Shown here: one piece after another, positions 34,023 to 46,486 of the stretch
Position numbering within the stretch: the first letter of the stretch is position 1
Layout of the letters: each line of letters starts with the position of its first letter
Assembly (NCBI GenBank): GCA_036250195.1
Contig: JAVHZZ010000008.1
Coordinates: forward strand, 8,608,434-8,672,433
Direction: 5' to 3'
Source of the DNA: Mixophyes australis
Lineage: Eukaryota > Chordata > Amphibia > Anura > Limnodynastidae
Length of the DNA stretch: 64,000 nt
Notes under the pieces: model-generated
Seen by the model: only the letters and a program-made list of their open reading frames with translations
Told to the model about the DNA's origin: nothing
Databases searched by the model: none
Translations under genes and position numbers: made by a program

Positions 34023-35148
34023 AATTTGCAGATCAATCTTAATGTTGAACTACGAAGGCTTTCAAGGGTCACCAGAGCTGGGAACTGGATCAAAAATATT
34101 TTAGTTCAGACAACTCCAATCTAAACGGACTGAGCATAGTCAGATCACGCCAACGGCGGTTAGTTAGACCAAGAGATTCAAAGAAGGTGTCCATTGAAGA
34201 GAGTATTTGACTATGAGGTTTCCAAAGGCCCATATTGAGGATTCCCTTGTAATTGTGATATGATTATCCCAACTCTCTGTAAATTAAGTTGAGATCTCGC
34301 TCTTCAGGGTCTGAACAACAATTTGCACAAAATTTTCTTAATTACTTATGGTCACCAAAAAAATGGTCAGCCTCTTCCTGGGTTGTGACTCTAGGAGATA
34401 AGTATCATCTGGGTAAGGATCTGAAGCGGATTGGCCAAATCTTTAACTGCCCCTGGTAAATTAAGTATAAATATTTTCTTTTTCACTTAAGCACTGTGTA
34501 ACAATATCATAGATAATTGTAAAATTGGTAAGCAAATTAAAAGTCTAACTTCTCTCTACCCCTTCAGTAGCCCCTCAGATATTACTATTCTGCTCTGTTT
34601 TCAAGGCAGTCTACCTCATTTCCTAACTGTTTCGTGGAATTTGCTACAGTTTCACTAATGGACATTGTTCTGACAGCTCCCAGAATTCCACAGTGAATAC
34701 CACCACCCTGTAAATAGCTTATTATAATAATGTTTACAATTTGGCAACAAAATGTAAAGGCAAATTTAGAAGCTAATCCCGACTTAAGTAGATCACTGGC
34801 ATTGATTGAGGTATTTGCTTAGCATTTAAGAAGTATAGATTAGCAGCAATATCTCTTGTAACTAAATATATTTTAGAAACCAATTTATTTTCCTCAGAAT
34901 GATTTGCTTTCCTATGTTAACAGGAAACAGATAAAATCAACCTTTTTAAACAAATGTTGTTTCTCCCAGGAATATCAGCTCATTCTGCCCCATATATATG
35001 CAGAATATTTTTAAAACAAATACGTCAATTACGCAAATTTTTTCCCCCCCATTATTCTAACCGCTTTTTAAGAACTTTGCATAACAATTGTTTAATGATT
35101 GGTAATATAGTCACTTTTTAAGGGTTGAGGGGTCTATTTCTATGTCTG
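34023..35148. other. No recognised feature
   Basis: AT-rich. It may contain further decayed retroelement text (34030-34480) next to the gypsy pol remnant, but no domain is readable. Confidence 0.4.
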
Positions 35149-35156
35149 CCTGTGTG

Positions 35157-35549
35157 CAGGGCCGGATTAACCCGAGGTCTAACTGGGCTATAGCCCAGGG
35201 GCCTCGGGCATCCAGGGGGCCCTTCAACGTCCTCAGCAGCATTATTGATCGGTCGGGGGCGGGGGCGCCCCCGGCCCGATCGATGCTGCTGAGTACTGTC
35301 AGTGCAGTCCTCCGTCCCGGCGCGCTGTAGTCTGCTTACTGAGGATATCTCGCGAGAGTTCATGAACTCTCGCGAGATCTCCTCAGTAAGGAGCTTACAG
35401 CGCGCCGGGACGGAGGACTGCACTGACAGGTAAGTGCTTGGGGGGGTCCTCGCGGGGGGTGGGGGGCGGCGGACGGCTCACATTGGGGGCCTCGCGGGGA
35501 ATGGAGGGCCCCTTAGCCCAGGGGCCTCCATTCCCTTAATCCGGCCCTG
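35157..35549. mobile_element. hAT MITE, 393 bp, with a 134-bp internal palindrome
   Basis: The ends CAGGGCCGGATTAA and TTAATCCGGCCCTG are perfect inverted repeats. CCTGTGTG is duplicated exactly (35149-35156 and 35550-35557). GGGGCCTCGGGCATCCAGGG and GGGCCTCCATTCCCTTAATC blocks sit inside the TIRs. The centre is a near-perfect palindrome (35296-35429). Confidence 0.95.
35296..35429. repeat. 134-bp near-perfect palindrome
   Basis: 65-bp arms with about four mismatches and no spacer: the centre GAGAGTTCATGAACTCTC is itself self-complementary. The arms include CTCGCGAGA and the GC-rich CCGTCCCGGCGCGCTGTA. It is expected to form a long hairpin or cruciform. Confidence 0.95.
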
Positions 35550-35557
35550 CCTGTGTG

Positions 35558-35680
35558 TATGTTAGGGAATTTAGACTGTAAGCTCCAATGAGGCAGGGAC
35601 TGATGTGAATGAGTTCTCTGTACAGCGCTGCGGAATTAGTGGCGCTATATAAATAAATGATGATGATGATGATGATGATC
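35558..35680 (+). repeat. SINE/L2 3' tail, interrupted by the hAT MITE
   Basis: TTAGGGAATTTAGACTGTAA, GCTCCAATGAGGCAGGGACT, TACAGCGCTGCGGAATTAGT and GGCGCTATATAAATAAATGA followed by (TGA)n. This is the 3' half of the same SINE as 22787-23150. Only the TCTGCCTGTGTG stretch of its other side remains left of the MITE. Confidence 0.85.
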
Positions 35681-37254
35681 TGTGCATAGTGAAAACTCCC
35701 AACGAAAACAGCTGTTTTTTTACCAGAGAAAAGCTCAGTTAACACTTCAGAGCATCTATCAAATGCTGGAGAGATCACCAATTTCTCCGGTGTTAACTAA
35801 TCGCTGAATACTGTCGTCCCCATAGACCTATATAGCGAGACGGAGAATGCAGTCTATAGACCCCAATTAACAAAAGGCTGAAACCTTTGCTTTCCGCCGC
35901 TAGGCCCTTAAAGTTAACACAATTTCTGGATGGCGTTATGCAGTCTGCTGATGCTCCTCCCCTCCTTCCTGTATTTTAATTGCTACACTAAATATAAATT
36001 ATACTGATAATTTAAAACTAGATAAAGATTTGTATGTACTCAACAGACCAATAGCGCAAAAGTGCCATTGGTGCCGGCTAGGCTCCCCCAAAATGGTCAA
36101 TAGCTCTGAAAAGTAGACGTGAGCCCGGTGGAACTAATCGTTATATATCTTAGAAAAAACCCAATACTCTATAAATTATCCATAATCACTTTTAGACCGC
36201 AGATGGCTTTACCAATACATGACCAACACTGTAATTTTTGGGGTGCACAGTGTTCCCTGGGAGTAATTTCTAATTGACTAGAGACTGTGCATGTTAGCTG
36301 AAATGTCCTCAGCTTTCATGTGGGCGGGGAGGGAACAACTTGTAGACATAGGTGCCAACTTCCCAGACCTCCCTCCTGCAAGATTCAGAGGGTATGAGAC
36401 TTAAAGCATATAAAAGGGGTGAGTAGCCACCTTTATAGGGGCATTTCTTTCACCCCGCAGAAGCACTGGTGGAGATTGGGTCTCATTCCTGATGTTTAAT
36501 GGGGCACTTTCACCACCTTCAATTTGCACTTCTGCAGGAAAGGGCATTTCTAAGACACCCCAATGTCCCCTCGTACTCATGATTAATTAAAGGCATAAAT
36601 AGGGCCGAATTATTGAACAGGGTGGTCCTAAAGTAGGTTGGAGATTGACATTTTCTATCACCACGTGTATTCACCGACAAGAAAATGTAGCGACCAGTGG
36701 TCCTGGGAGGCCATTTCTCTGAAGTCAGTTCCAACCTCGAAATGCCCTTGGAGGACACAAAGGAGAACTGCAGGTCCACACTCTTTGTGGTACGTTAATG
36801 AGCCTTAATTTTATACCCTTTTTCCTCAGAACAAATTAGGTTCTCTTTCAGTAACGTATAAGAAAAAGATCTTATATTTTGTATGTTATCGAAGAAATTG
36901 AGGATTCTGTCCATAATTTGCTTTATACAATTAATGTAGCCACAAAAATGTATCCCAAAATATATTTAGCCACCTCTTCCAATAGTAGTGATGCTAAATC
37001 TGTACTACACACAGGGGCCAGGATCAGTGTACTGTAAATGTATTTATTTCCAAACAACACGTTATTAAAGTGAAAGTAAGAACCAATAGATCTATTGGAT
37101 GGATTAAAGAGTAACATGTAAGCTATTCAGCATTATATTTTATACTAAATCTGTTACTACTGGCAGGAGGAGACTCAGGGTCTCATCTGGATCACTTGGG
37201 TTTCTCTTGGCTCAAAAACAAAAAAAAGTTAAAAATAAAAAACACTCAACTGTG
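35681..37254. other. No recognised feature
   Basis: Includes a GTTAAC-containing segment near 35795-35910 and a CCAACTTCCCAGACCTCC phrase near 36356 that may be pieces of MITEs. Boundaries are not resolvable. Confidence 0.4.
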
Positions 37255-37515
37255 TTGGGGGGGTCATGAGGCCATTATGTGGGGCACAGGGTAATATATA
37301 ATGGGCATTAGGCTGTTATGTTGGGCATAGGGCTATATTTAGTGGGTGCAGGATGGTGATGCTAGGTATGGTACTGCTGTGGGCTTGAAGTTGTTATGCT
37401 AGGCACCGTTCCATGTTGGTGGCGAGACTGTGGTGGGCATGGGACTATATATATTATGTTAGGCTCAGGATTGTATATGGTCGGCACCAGTCGGCACCAG
37501 TGGTTATTATGTTCG
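37255..37515. repeat. Degenerate tandem array
   Basis: Repeated but diverged phrases of the form GGGCATAGGGCTATAT / TGGGCATTAGGCTGTTATGT / GTTATGCTAGGCACC recur about every 30-45 bases, ending in a perfect doublet of GTCGGCACCA. It looks like an old minisatellite. Confidence 0.5.
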
Positions 37516-37776
37516 TTGATCCGTTATGTACAGCATTTAATTTTTTGGTCATGCCATGCACTGAACCCTTTCATCATTTTACCACACCCAAATCTTATTT
37601 TTGCAATGCACAGGTATACCCAATTTGATTGTACCCAAATGCTAAAAAGAAGAAAAAAAAAAAAGGACCCTCCATACATATGAAGGTGGACACTTGTCTG
37701 GTCCTGTCAATGTGCTGAGCTATCAGCTTTTAGGGACAGTAAACCCCTCGAGAATCACAAATCCTACAACTTTATC

Positions 37777-37925
37777 TCATCATCATCATTTATTTATATA
37801 GCGCCAGCAAATTCCGTAGCGCTTTACACTTGTGAACAAACATTAATAAGACAATACTGGGTAATACATACAGACAGAGAGGTAAGAGAACCCTGCTCGC
37901 AAGCTTACAATCTATGGGAAGCAAA
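37777..37925 (-). repeat. L2 3' end fragment
   Basis: CATCATCATCATTTATTTAT, TAGCGCCAGCAAATTCCGTA, then AGACAATACTGGGTAATACA and GAGAACCCTGCTCGCAAGCT: the reverse complement of the 3' UTR at 57405-57560. Confidence 0.85.
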
Positions 37926-39036
37926 AGAAGGAATTTTAAACAATTTGTGATGGTGAATCTATATACAAATAGCCATCTCTATGTAGGATTTCATGGAAGT
38001 GATCGCATGACAGTTATTTATAGTGCACCATAAACATTGTCAAATCCTAAGTGAGCTCTTATAGAGACAAGGACATGCATCTGTTTGGAAACTGATAAAG
38101 GCCACTTACTGAATGTTACTTTGTATTCAGCGATGCTGTTACTTAAGATGCCAAGTCCTAAACCGATCTCTTTACAGGCTCTCCGCACAAGCATTTTAAA
38201 AAGCACAAGAATTTTTGTTGTGTTTTGTAGGACTTAATAGTATACACAGAAAACACATATTTACAGATGGAAACTGCAGCAGAAAACATCTTTAGTGCAC
38301 TGCAGAGCTTCCAGGCTCATAGGTATGAACAAGCTCATAAAGATTAATGTATGTTAACGTAATGCCGTTTTTAAGCATGAACTAATCACATTCTAAAATG
38401 TATGTGCATGAATTAACACAAGTATATTTGAAAGCCTGGCAGGGTCATCCCAAATGAGGTACATGGAAGCTTACAAACAGGATGCCCAATTTGGAGAACA
38501 AGGCCTACCAGTAACCAGGCAGCTCCTTCTCCTCTGGAACCCTTCGCACACTGAGAAGAAGTCAGGACACTATTCTGCACTGATCAGAATGGCCAGGTAT
38601 CAATGGATTGGTAAAAGACTCTCTACGGGCATTTCTTTTGGGACAGTTTACCTCCATTTAGAAGGACTGAACTAGTTTCGGATTTATCAACCAGGAGATG
38701 GTCCCTAAAGAGAGTAAACATTGGATTGTGTGTTGCTGCTTCAGTTAGTACTGCACATATTGAATTGTTTTCCCTGTTGCATAACATTCATAGGATGGTG
38801 GGCAGTCATTATATATCTTGTTTGTATTTGAACTAATATGAAGTGGAGGGTCTTACTTCTTGTAAGAATATTTATTTATAGCAAATTATTTTGAAGATCT
38901 GCAGGAATCCTTTTAGAGAAGCAGCAGTCTGGTCTTCGTATTCTCTTCCTATAAATGTTGGCTATGCGAGGCGATCTATAGCTTCGTTAAGATTTTTAGT
39001 TGTACTGCTATCATGTAGGAAAGTGCCTAATTTTGT

Positions 39037-39096
<60 letters not shown>

Positions 39097-39949
39097 CTCC
39101 TTGGTAAAAGGAACAGTTATCCATCTCCTTCTAAAGGCACAGATAAGGTAATTATTAGTTTTATAGCAGCCCCTCTACCACTGGGACTGAAGGGAGGATT
39201 GTAGCAACTCCTCACATCTCACTTATGTTTCTTTCCTCAAGGCCTCCACCTTAAGGAGAGGGCCGCCAAACTTTGTCTGGAGGGGCAAATAAGTGGGCTA
39301 TGGTAAAAAAAAAGCAACCTTTTAGATATTTACATTAGTCCACTGTTTTTTGGTTTTTTTTTTATTTGCAAGTTCAGGAAATTGCTTTTGTGCTCCTAAT
39401 GCAAAAAAAAAAAAAAAAGTGCTAAAGCCAAAACGTGCAAAAAGGTGTGTCAAACTTCAGGCCCTCCTCTAAAAAAGAAGATGGGCCCCACACCGTCCCC
39501 AGCCCTTGAAACCAAAAGGTCCCTTGGGTGGGGGAGTGGGGGGCATAAGGCCAGGGGTGGTCCCTTTATCCTGAGATCTGCTTATGATTCACCCAGGGTA
39601 TGGAAACTTGCTTACCCCTGGAAGGGAGGGCATTGAGGGTTGGGATCCTAAAGGCCGTACTTCCCCTATTCAGGGAAATACAGAGCCCATAGGGGCTTAC
39701 CACACACCCTAGATCCATAAATAAACCCATAAAAGTGAAAGTGACAAAAAGGAAGTGATATAAATAAACAGTGCTGTGTGTGGGTGTATAACCCCAGCTT
39801 GTTGGCTGCTCAAATATAAAAATTCTCTACAGCCGAAAAGCCCGGGCAAAAGGAGACAAAGCAGAAAAAGAAAATATGTGCAAAAGTCTTGTTTAAAACA
39901 CGTGACGTGGATCATCAAATGTGATTATCAGGCACCGCCGGGTCACCTC
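37926..39949. other. No gene; AT microsatellite
   Basis: Contains the (TA)n tract at 39041-39094 and poly-A/T runs near 39306 and 39400. The 39240-39680 stretch is GC-richer and contains repeat-like text, but I cannot name it. Confidence 0.45.
39041..39094. repeat. (TA)n microsatellite
   Basis: 27 perfect copies of TA. Confidence 0.98.
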
Positions 39950-40440
39950 TCCAGAAGAACATTATTCCACAGCCTGGCCACAAAAATCCTGAACCCGATT
40001 TTGCAGAACTTGTATAACCTGGGTCTGACAGTGCAGGTTTAGAGTAAAATCAAAACATTTGCTGGGTCAGAGCAGAATCTGCCATAGCAGACTTCATGGT
40101 TAGGTCCCCATCGTTCTGGTCTCAGAGAAGAAGTCCGGCAGCCACAGTGGAAAGAATCAGGGACGAGCCAAAGTCTGTGCAGACAGAAATTAGGTGTAGT
40201 TCAACAAGCCAAAGTCAGCACAAGGATGGACATGATGATGGACAAGCAAGGAATAGTAGTAGGAGTAGCACAATGAGATCATAGGTACAAACCACAATAA
40301 TAGGGCAATGGAAACAGGAAGCTCCTCTGTTTAAGTGGTCCTGCAAGTCCCCCGATTGGCCACTGATTAGCTTCAGGTAATGCTCATTGTTTATTACCAA
40401 AGGGTTTCTAATTAGTCTTAAGAAATTAAGTTCAAAGAGT
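39950..40440 (-). repeat. Possible LTR fragment, reverse orientation
   Basis: The order CAGAGAAGAAGTCCGGCAGC, AAGCCAAAGTCAGCACAAGG, CTGTTTAAGTGGTCCTGCAA, CCCCGATTGGCCACTGATTA resembles the solo LTR at 29340 read the same way (tracts of CAAG/CAGG words, then a TTTAAG box, then GATTGG). No termini or duplication found. Confidence 0.3.
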
Positions 40441-40488
40441 TATATGGAGCAGCAAGGAGCATCAGATGTTCAAATGAATTCAATCTAA

Positions 40489-40912
40489 GGCTGGGTACAT
40501 ACTACATTGTAGTCAGACAATTTTTGGGGCCAAACACCCGATAAACGACCGTTCGGCCAGATATGGCATTAGTGTGTACGCTCCAACGATGAACAATTAT
40601 TGTTTCAAAGCACATCGTATTGTTTCATTTGATTTTATAAATGGACAATAAATATTGTTCAACGATGGAGCGATGTTGTTCCAATTCTGCAGTGTGTATG
40701 CACTCAGGACCGGCAGTGTCCATAGATCTCTATGAAGTCGCAAAGTCACCATCTTTTCAGCCGATGGTTATGACAGATGAAGAGCACAGATCTGAAGGTA
40801 AATCGTGTATAGTGTGTACACATGAAGCGGCTGCTGATCGGGACTGTCAGTCATTGGCAAAATCATTAACAATATTGCATCGGGAGATACTTTCTGCGGT
40901 GTGTACTCATCC
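40489..40912. mobile_element. MITE of the GCTGGGTACACAC family, 424 bp, TAA duplication
   Basis: The left end GGCTGGGTACATACTACATT follows TAA (40486-40488). The right end CTGCGGTGTGTACTCATCC precedes TAA (40913-40915). It shares ATCTTTTCAGCCGATGGTTA, ATAGTGTGTACACATGAAGC and CGGCTGCTGATCGGGACT with 56288-57013. A 3-bp TAA duplication suggests the PIF/Harbinger superfamily. No transposase domain. Confidence 0.8.
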
Positions 40913-40915
40913 TAA

Positions 40916-42348
40916 GACTGGTTGTGAAGGTCTCCCCCAAGTGTCTGCTTAACGCATTAGCTGAGTTGAACTTAATATTACTGTATGGAACTCAGAACTG
41001 AAAGGGTAGCAGTAGTTAAGACTGACTGAAACCACTGACTAGAGATGAAACACAAAAATTATTATTTCTAAATATGTTCTAAAAAGCAAAAAACAAAACA
41101 ACTGCATTTGTTTTTGTAGATTGCATTTCATGTTTACAGTATTTTTCGCAATCTATTCGATCCAATTTATTTTTCTATATATTCAGTTTTATATTTAAAG
41201 AACACTGTTAAATTGTAACTGAAGCAAAACTATTATTTTTCATGATTTAACGATTTAACACTCCACTGCAAACCCTCCTTCCATTTCTAGGCTGTAAAAA
41301 TCAACCAGAACCGAGAGATCGGCATGCCGCTAAATCTTTCCAAGTCAATGTCATTGAAAGAAATGCTGACGCCAGAATTATGAGCCCAGACCAATAAAAA
41401 AATAAGTCAGTCCTTGTAATATTGACTTAATGTTTCATAAACAATTTTGATATGAAATCCAGAATTATATATCAGTTTATCTTTTCGCAACATAATCCTC
41501 GCACCCATTGGCATTAATTTTGCGCTTACTACTGGTGCTTCTAACGTTCGTACAACGCATGTAAACGGGTATGAAAATGGAACGCAAACAGATTTAAAAC
41601 GTTACAATCGCCCCTTGACATAAAATTGCAACATAAAAGTGAAACATTTTACTCATTAGAACAGAACACAAGGAGAGCAATGCAAAAAAAAAAAGGAGTA
41701 CATCTTTTCCTGGACAAACTATGTTACAATACAAGGGGTGCAAATTAGTTTATTATTTTGCACATAAGTTAAATACTGTCTGCCTTTTCATTTAGCCCAC
41801 AAATACTTGATAGCTTTATTTTTACACTGAAGTTTAAAATGTGATCTAGGGCATACCCTAACCCAACTTTAAATCTGTCCCCACATTTTAAAGTTATCCC
41901 CCCCTCCTCCAATGCAACATGGTTTTGCCAAGGTGCAAAGCTACTCCTTTTTTTTTTGCTTTGTTCTCCTTAAAGACTCAGGCCCAGAGACCACAACTTA
42001 TTTGAACCAACCTGGTATTCCTGTATGCCTTAAATACACTTGACCTCAACTTCTCACCCCACTTTTATATGTTGGCCAAGCAGATTTTTCTATTACAATC
42101 AGATAAGAGACTATTTAAAAATAATATATAATTATATAAATATACTATTTTTATTCCCATCACCAGTGAGAAGGAAATGGGATGAATGAGAAGCCAGATA
42201 AACATTATCTGCTTTCCTCATCCTAAAAATGATCTTGGCCCCTCGATACTGCTTATAATAACACATGGCTGTTTATTATTTTACTGCCTTTAAGGGAAGA
42301 GACACAGTTTAAACTGCTAATGTAAAGGTTGCCTCAAATGTCTACATA
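40916..42348. other. No recognised feature
   Basis: AT-rich, with T/A homopolymer runs near 41683 and 41949. No exon or named repeat. Confidence 0.5.
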
Positions 42349-42525
42349 GGAGGGGATGTGCCAGCGGCAGGCTGGTCTGGGGGGCATCTGCCCTCTTCCC
42401 GGGCTGGTCCCATAGTGGACTACCATGGGCTGGGTTACTGGGCCATCTGCATTTTTTTTTCATTGAAAATAGGCTACTGAGTTGAGTCTTGCCCCCCGGG
42501 CTAAAATTTGCCAACCCCTCCCCTG
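42349..42525 (-). repeat. Dispersed repeat, related to 50766-50899
   Basis: On the minus strand it begins CAGGGGAGGGGTTGGCAAAT, then AGCCCGGGGGGCAAGACTC and AATAGGCTACTG-type text. The copy at 50766-50899 has the same order. The CAGGGGAGG start suggests a hAT-like end. The other end has no matching inverted repeat. Confidence 0.55.
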
Positions 42526-43735
42526 GGGTGTGTGGAGTCATTAGTAGAGATGAAAACTGCTCTTTTTTCTTTTTTTAAATTGATTTAAAAACTAGGACTT
42601 AGGAAAACATTTTAGAAAAAAATCTATTGTGCAGAGTTACACTGAAGAGCAGATTCTCACTGCAGCTCTTCTGGGCAGAGCTCTCACTAGGTAAAGCATT
42701 TAACTCTCTGATATCCAGATCACTCATGTTAGAGACCTAGAAAAGGGTTATTGTAGAGAACCTAAATTTGGGAACATTTTCATTAGTGTCATCCATAGGT
42801 GTGGAATAGAAAACTGCCCCAAGGGATCACATTATGTTGGAGGATGATAGAATGTATTCTTGGTATTACCAACCGGATACTTTAGAGCTCATGTGCAAAT
42901 GAGCCCTTAGGAATTAGATGAACCAGGGCACAGATCACATTATTGGTCCCTGCCCATTTGCAAAACAAGGGTGAAACTGGCAATTGTATCAAGTATAGTC
43001 TAAATTTTTCTCAAGAGAGTAATACAAAATGAAGAAAATTCATTTAAAAATCATCTTTCCTTAACATGTAAAGTAGTGCAAAAACATTGTGTGATGGCTT
43101 CTTAGATTTGTAGAATTCAGAAAAGTAATATCCTGGCTCTACTAGAAGCCAGATTAGTATATACATAGGACTTAAAGATGAAAAACCACAAAACAATGAT
43201 TTAATTTTTAACATAAATCCCTCTGTTTTCCTGTTACAAGACACATTGATTTGTTCTATTTTCCTTAGAGTTTTTCTTCAAGTTGCTATCAATGATTTAC
43301 ACTGCTAAGTGTCATAAAAATTTCCATGGCAACCACAGTCGCATGACATATGATGTAATGTGCAGGTTTTGGAAAGTTCCTCTCCTCAGCTTGCATGTTC
43401 TCAGTACAATGTCCCCCACCACCCCACTTCCATGTGACCACTGAGGAGCCTGTTGACTGACTGGCTTGGATTTAGAGATCAGATTACACTTGCTAAAGTG
43501 CATCTAGCGAAGAGATACTTTCTTGGAGATGCAGCCATACCGAAGCGAAAACTGAGTAATATGAATACATGAGGATGTCTTGGTAAAATTACTTTATTTA
43601 CCAAAAGGTACAAAACATGCTGTTTAAAGTAAAAAAAAAAAAAAAGTCTACAGTGGGCTAGGAGGGAAAGTAGAGCTAGTAGCCGGCAGAGCACCGATTC
43701 CTCACTCGCTATTTGACAATTGTTATTCCGCTACC
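42526..43735. other. No recognised feature
   Basis: No exon or named repeat. A-run at 43630-43643. Confidence 0.5.
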
Positions 43736-43739
43736 TTTT

Positions 43740-43866
43740 GTATAACGTGTACCACATGCCTCTTAGGTTGTAAGTGCATTTAGGCAGGGCCCATCTTTTC
43801 CCTCTGGATCATGTCGTCTGTTTATGTCAGGGTTCCCTCTATTATAGCACTACATAATATGTTGGG
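43740..43866 (+). repeat. LINE 3' UTR fragment
   Basis: TAGGTTGTAAGTGCATTTAG, GCAGGGCCCATC, GCACTACATAATATGTTGGG and CCTTATAAATAAA follow the order of an L2-type 3' UTR. A second copy is at 59655-59835. Confidence 0.65.
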
Positions 43867-44234
43867 GCCTTATAAATAAAACAAACAGCTGTGCCGGAAA
43901 ATCCCATGAATCTGTCCTCTATGTGGGTCCCATCTGTGTCCATACTGTATGTTCTTGGACGTGTGGTACTCCCTCCTATCCACAGTTTTCTTTCCTCTAT
44001 GTTGACAATATTACAGAAGAGGAAACAGAGTGTCATATAAAGGGCCGGTGAGCATATTTGCATCCATATATTTATTTACTTTTGCAGCCACGAGATGTTG
44101 CGACGTGTTGCCTGAAGGGTAATTGTAAAACTAGCACTTCTCTGACCTAAATATGGTTCAAGTCTGTTTAATATTATTTTACTGCCAATCTTTAATAAAT
44201 TATTAAGAAACATAAATATTTGACCCATCTACAT
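43867..44234. other. No recognised feature
   Basis: No coding or repeat signal identified. Confidence 0.5.
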
Positions 44235-44490
44235 CATACTTGTTCACTCAAGTGAAATTTCTGGGAGACTCCGGGTTGGTATCCCGGACTCGAGGGAGAG
44301 CAGGCCACTTTCCGTACTCCTAGTCAAATGGGCAGAATGAGGCCTCAATGATGCAATTTGTGGCGAATTGCATCATTTTGGCCCCACCCCCCACAGCCAA
44401 ATGACGGGATTGCGTCATAGCACCGCAGGGCCAAGAGATTCCCTTGCAGCCCCCTCTCTTCAGTCGCACTTCACCTCCCCTGCTCCGTAG
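44235..44490. mobile_element. hAT-like MITE (CATACTTGCC family), truncated
   Basis: The left end CATACTTGTTCACTCAAGTG is followed by TTCTGGGAGACTCCGGGT, GAGGGAGAGCAGGCCACTTT and ATGATGCAATTTGTGGCGAA, as in other family members. The inverted right terminus is missing. The right limit is approximate. Confidence 0.6.
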
Positions 44491-45001
44491 GATCTCTAGG
44501 AAGGGCAATAGAAAAACTAAAAGACAAGTCTTACCATATTCCAATTTAGAATGGGAAAATAAAAATCTCCTATCAGGCAAATGATGCGTATCCAAAATTC
44601 ATAGCAATTTAGTTGCCATAGTGTGAATTCCAAGACTCCCGAACCTACAAGCACAATAATGTTTTAGTTGAGGGATGTGAGCTCGATGACTGGTGTCCGC
44701 CTCCCTTTCCTTCCCATTGTCTCTCAATTAAGCTGGTTTATTTTTACTCCCTATTTATTTGCATTGTGTGAGGCCATCACATTACTCACAATTGGCAGTG
44801 GCAGCAATTGGAAACTATACAAAGTGGTAGATACAAGGCCCTGCAAAGTAACTAGTTCTTGTCATTGAAGACAAACAGCCCACCATACATTATCATCCAG
44901 CAACATTGGCCCCATCAGAATGCTTTAATGACGTGGGTAATGGAAAATTAACAGATACAATATTTTTTATCAAGATAGGAGGAGATATTTTATAGATAAC
45001 G
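44491..45001. other. No recognised feature
   Basis: No coding or repeat signal identified. Confidence 0.5.
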
Positions 45002-46486
45002 TTTATTGATATAAAAAGTCTACACACCCTAATTGAAATTGCAGGCGTTTGTGATATATCATGTCAGACATTTTTCCACCTTTAGTGCGGCCTTCAAACA
45101 AAATGCTAGTGAAAAACAAAATAAAAAATTACAATACCCTGGTTGCATACCTGCGCACACCCTAAGCAAATACATTGTAGAAGTAGCTTTATCTTTTATT
45201 ACAGAAGCACATGTTTTTTTGATAAGTCTCTTTCAACTTCTCACAATTCTTTCCTCCTCTTCGCTGCACAATACTTCACTGTCCATCAAATTGCCAGGGG
45301 ATCACCCGTGCACAGCCCCCTTTACATCATTCCACAGGTTTCCTTTGGGATTGAGGTCTGGGCTCTGATTGGGTCTTTACAAGAATTTGACCACCCTTTT
45401 CTGAAACCTTTGTCTTGTATGTGACCTTTCAATTGTTTTAATGTTGGAAGGTGCAATTCTTCTTCAGATTCCTGACAAATGCCAGCAGTTTTTGTGCCAA
45501 AATATCTTGATATTTGGAGCTATTCATTATACCCTCTATCCGGAATACAGCCCCTGTTCCATCTGTAGAGAAGTAGCCCCCAATGCATACCACCTCCACC
45601 AGGCGTCACAGTAGGTATGGTGGTCTTTGGGTGATGAGCTATTTCGTCTTCGTGCCAAAAAGGTCTTTCACAATTAAGGACAAAGTTCGATCTTGGTCTC
45701 ATCAGGCCATAAGGCCTTTTCCTACATGGTTTGGGGTGATTGAATGTATTATTTTTTGCCAAAAACTTAGATGGGCTTGGATATTCTTTTTGTGAGAAAT
45801 GGCTTCCGTCTTTCTACCCTACACCACAGCTCAGACATGTGCGAAATATGAGAGGTTGTTGTCACATGCAGAGAGTGACCAGCTCCAGACAGATTTTCCT
45901 GCAGACCCTTGTTGTAGACCCCCTGATGAGTTTCCTCCTTGTCCTGTCATCCACTTTAGATCGACGTCCTGATCTTGCAATTGTCTCGACTTATTGATGA
46001 TGGTCTTCAGTGGCCCACGGTACATGTGATACTTTTTAAATTATTTTACACCCCTATCCTGATTGCTACATTTAAACAACAAGATCCAGTGAATGGTTTG
46101 AAAGTTCTTTGCAGACCGTGGTTATCCCAGTAGGATATAACCAAGAAAGCTGCAAGGAGATCCTACAGGTACAGCCGATCTACATTAATCACAATCACTT
46201 TCATTGCTGGCAGGTGTATGCTAATTACATTTGAACATTATTGTGAATGTGATTAACTCTGAACCTAACTACAGTCCCATTATGAAAGGGTGTGTGCACT
46301 TATGCAACCAGAGTATTGTATTTTTATTTTATTTTTACTTTTTCTTAAAAATAAAGTCTGTTTTTCACTTGAATTTTGGTGGTTACATTGTCACAATAAA
46401 GTTGAAAAAAGGTCTAGCATGATTTATGTTGATTTCACAAACTCCTGCAATTTCACTAAGGGTGTGTAGACTTTTTCTATCCGCTG
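45002..46486 (-). mobile_element. Tc1-like transposon, nearly full length, degenerate
   Basis: TIR regions at both ends share AAAGTCTACACACCCT and TGAAATTGCAGG (45014-45045, and inverted at 46446-46480). The right end CAGCGGATAG abuts a TA at 46487-46488. The length of about 1.49 kb is close to the 1.5-1.6 kb usual for Tc1 elements. The transposase lies in reverse between the TIRs and is broken. The left terminal bases are diverged, so that boundary is within a few bases. Confidence 0.85.
45345..46130 (-). pseudogene. Tc1-like transposase, several stops and frameshifts
   Basis: DDE-type transposase relic. Minus-strand pieces in order: a KTIINKSRQLQDQD-like remnant of the N-terminal DNA-binding region (about 46010), YGLMRPRSNFVLN (near 45700), HHPKTTIPTVTPGGGGMHWG (about 45600-45640), then TDGTGAVFRIEGIMNSSKYQ (about 45520-45560), a damaged counterpart of the FQHDNDPKHT block (TFQH followed by stops), and an SPDLNP-like region near 45350 without the final catalytic Glu. 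No continuous frame exceeds 80 codons. Confidence 0.8.
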
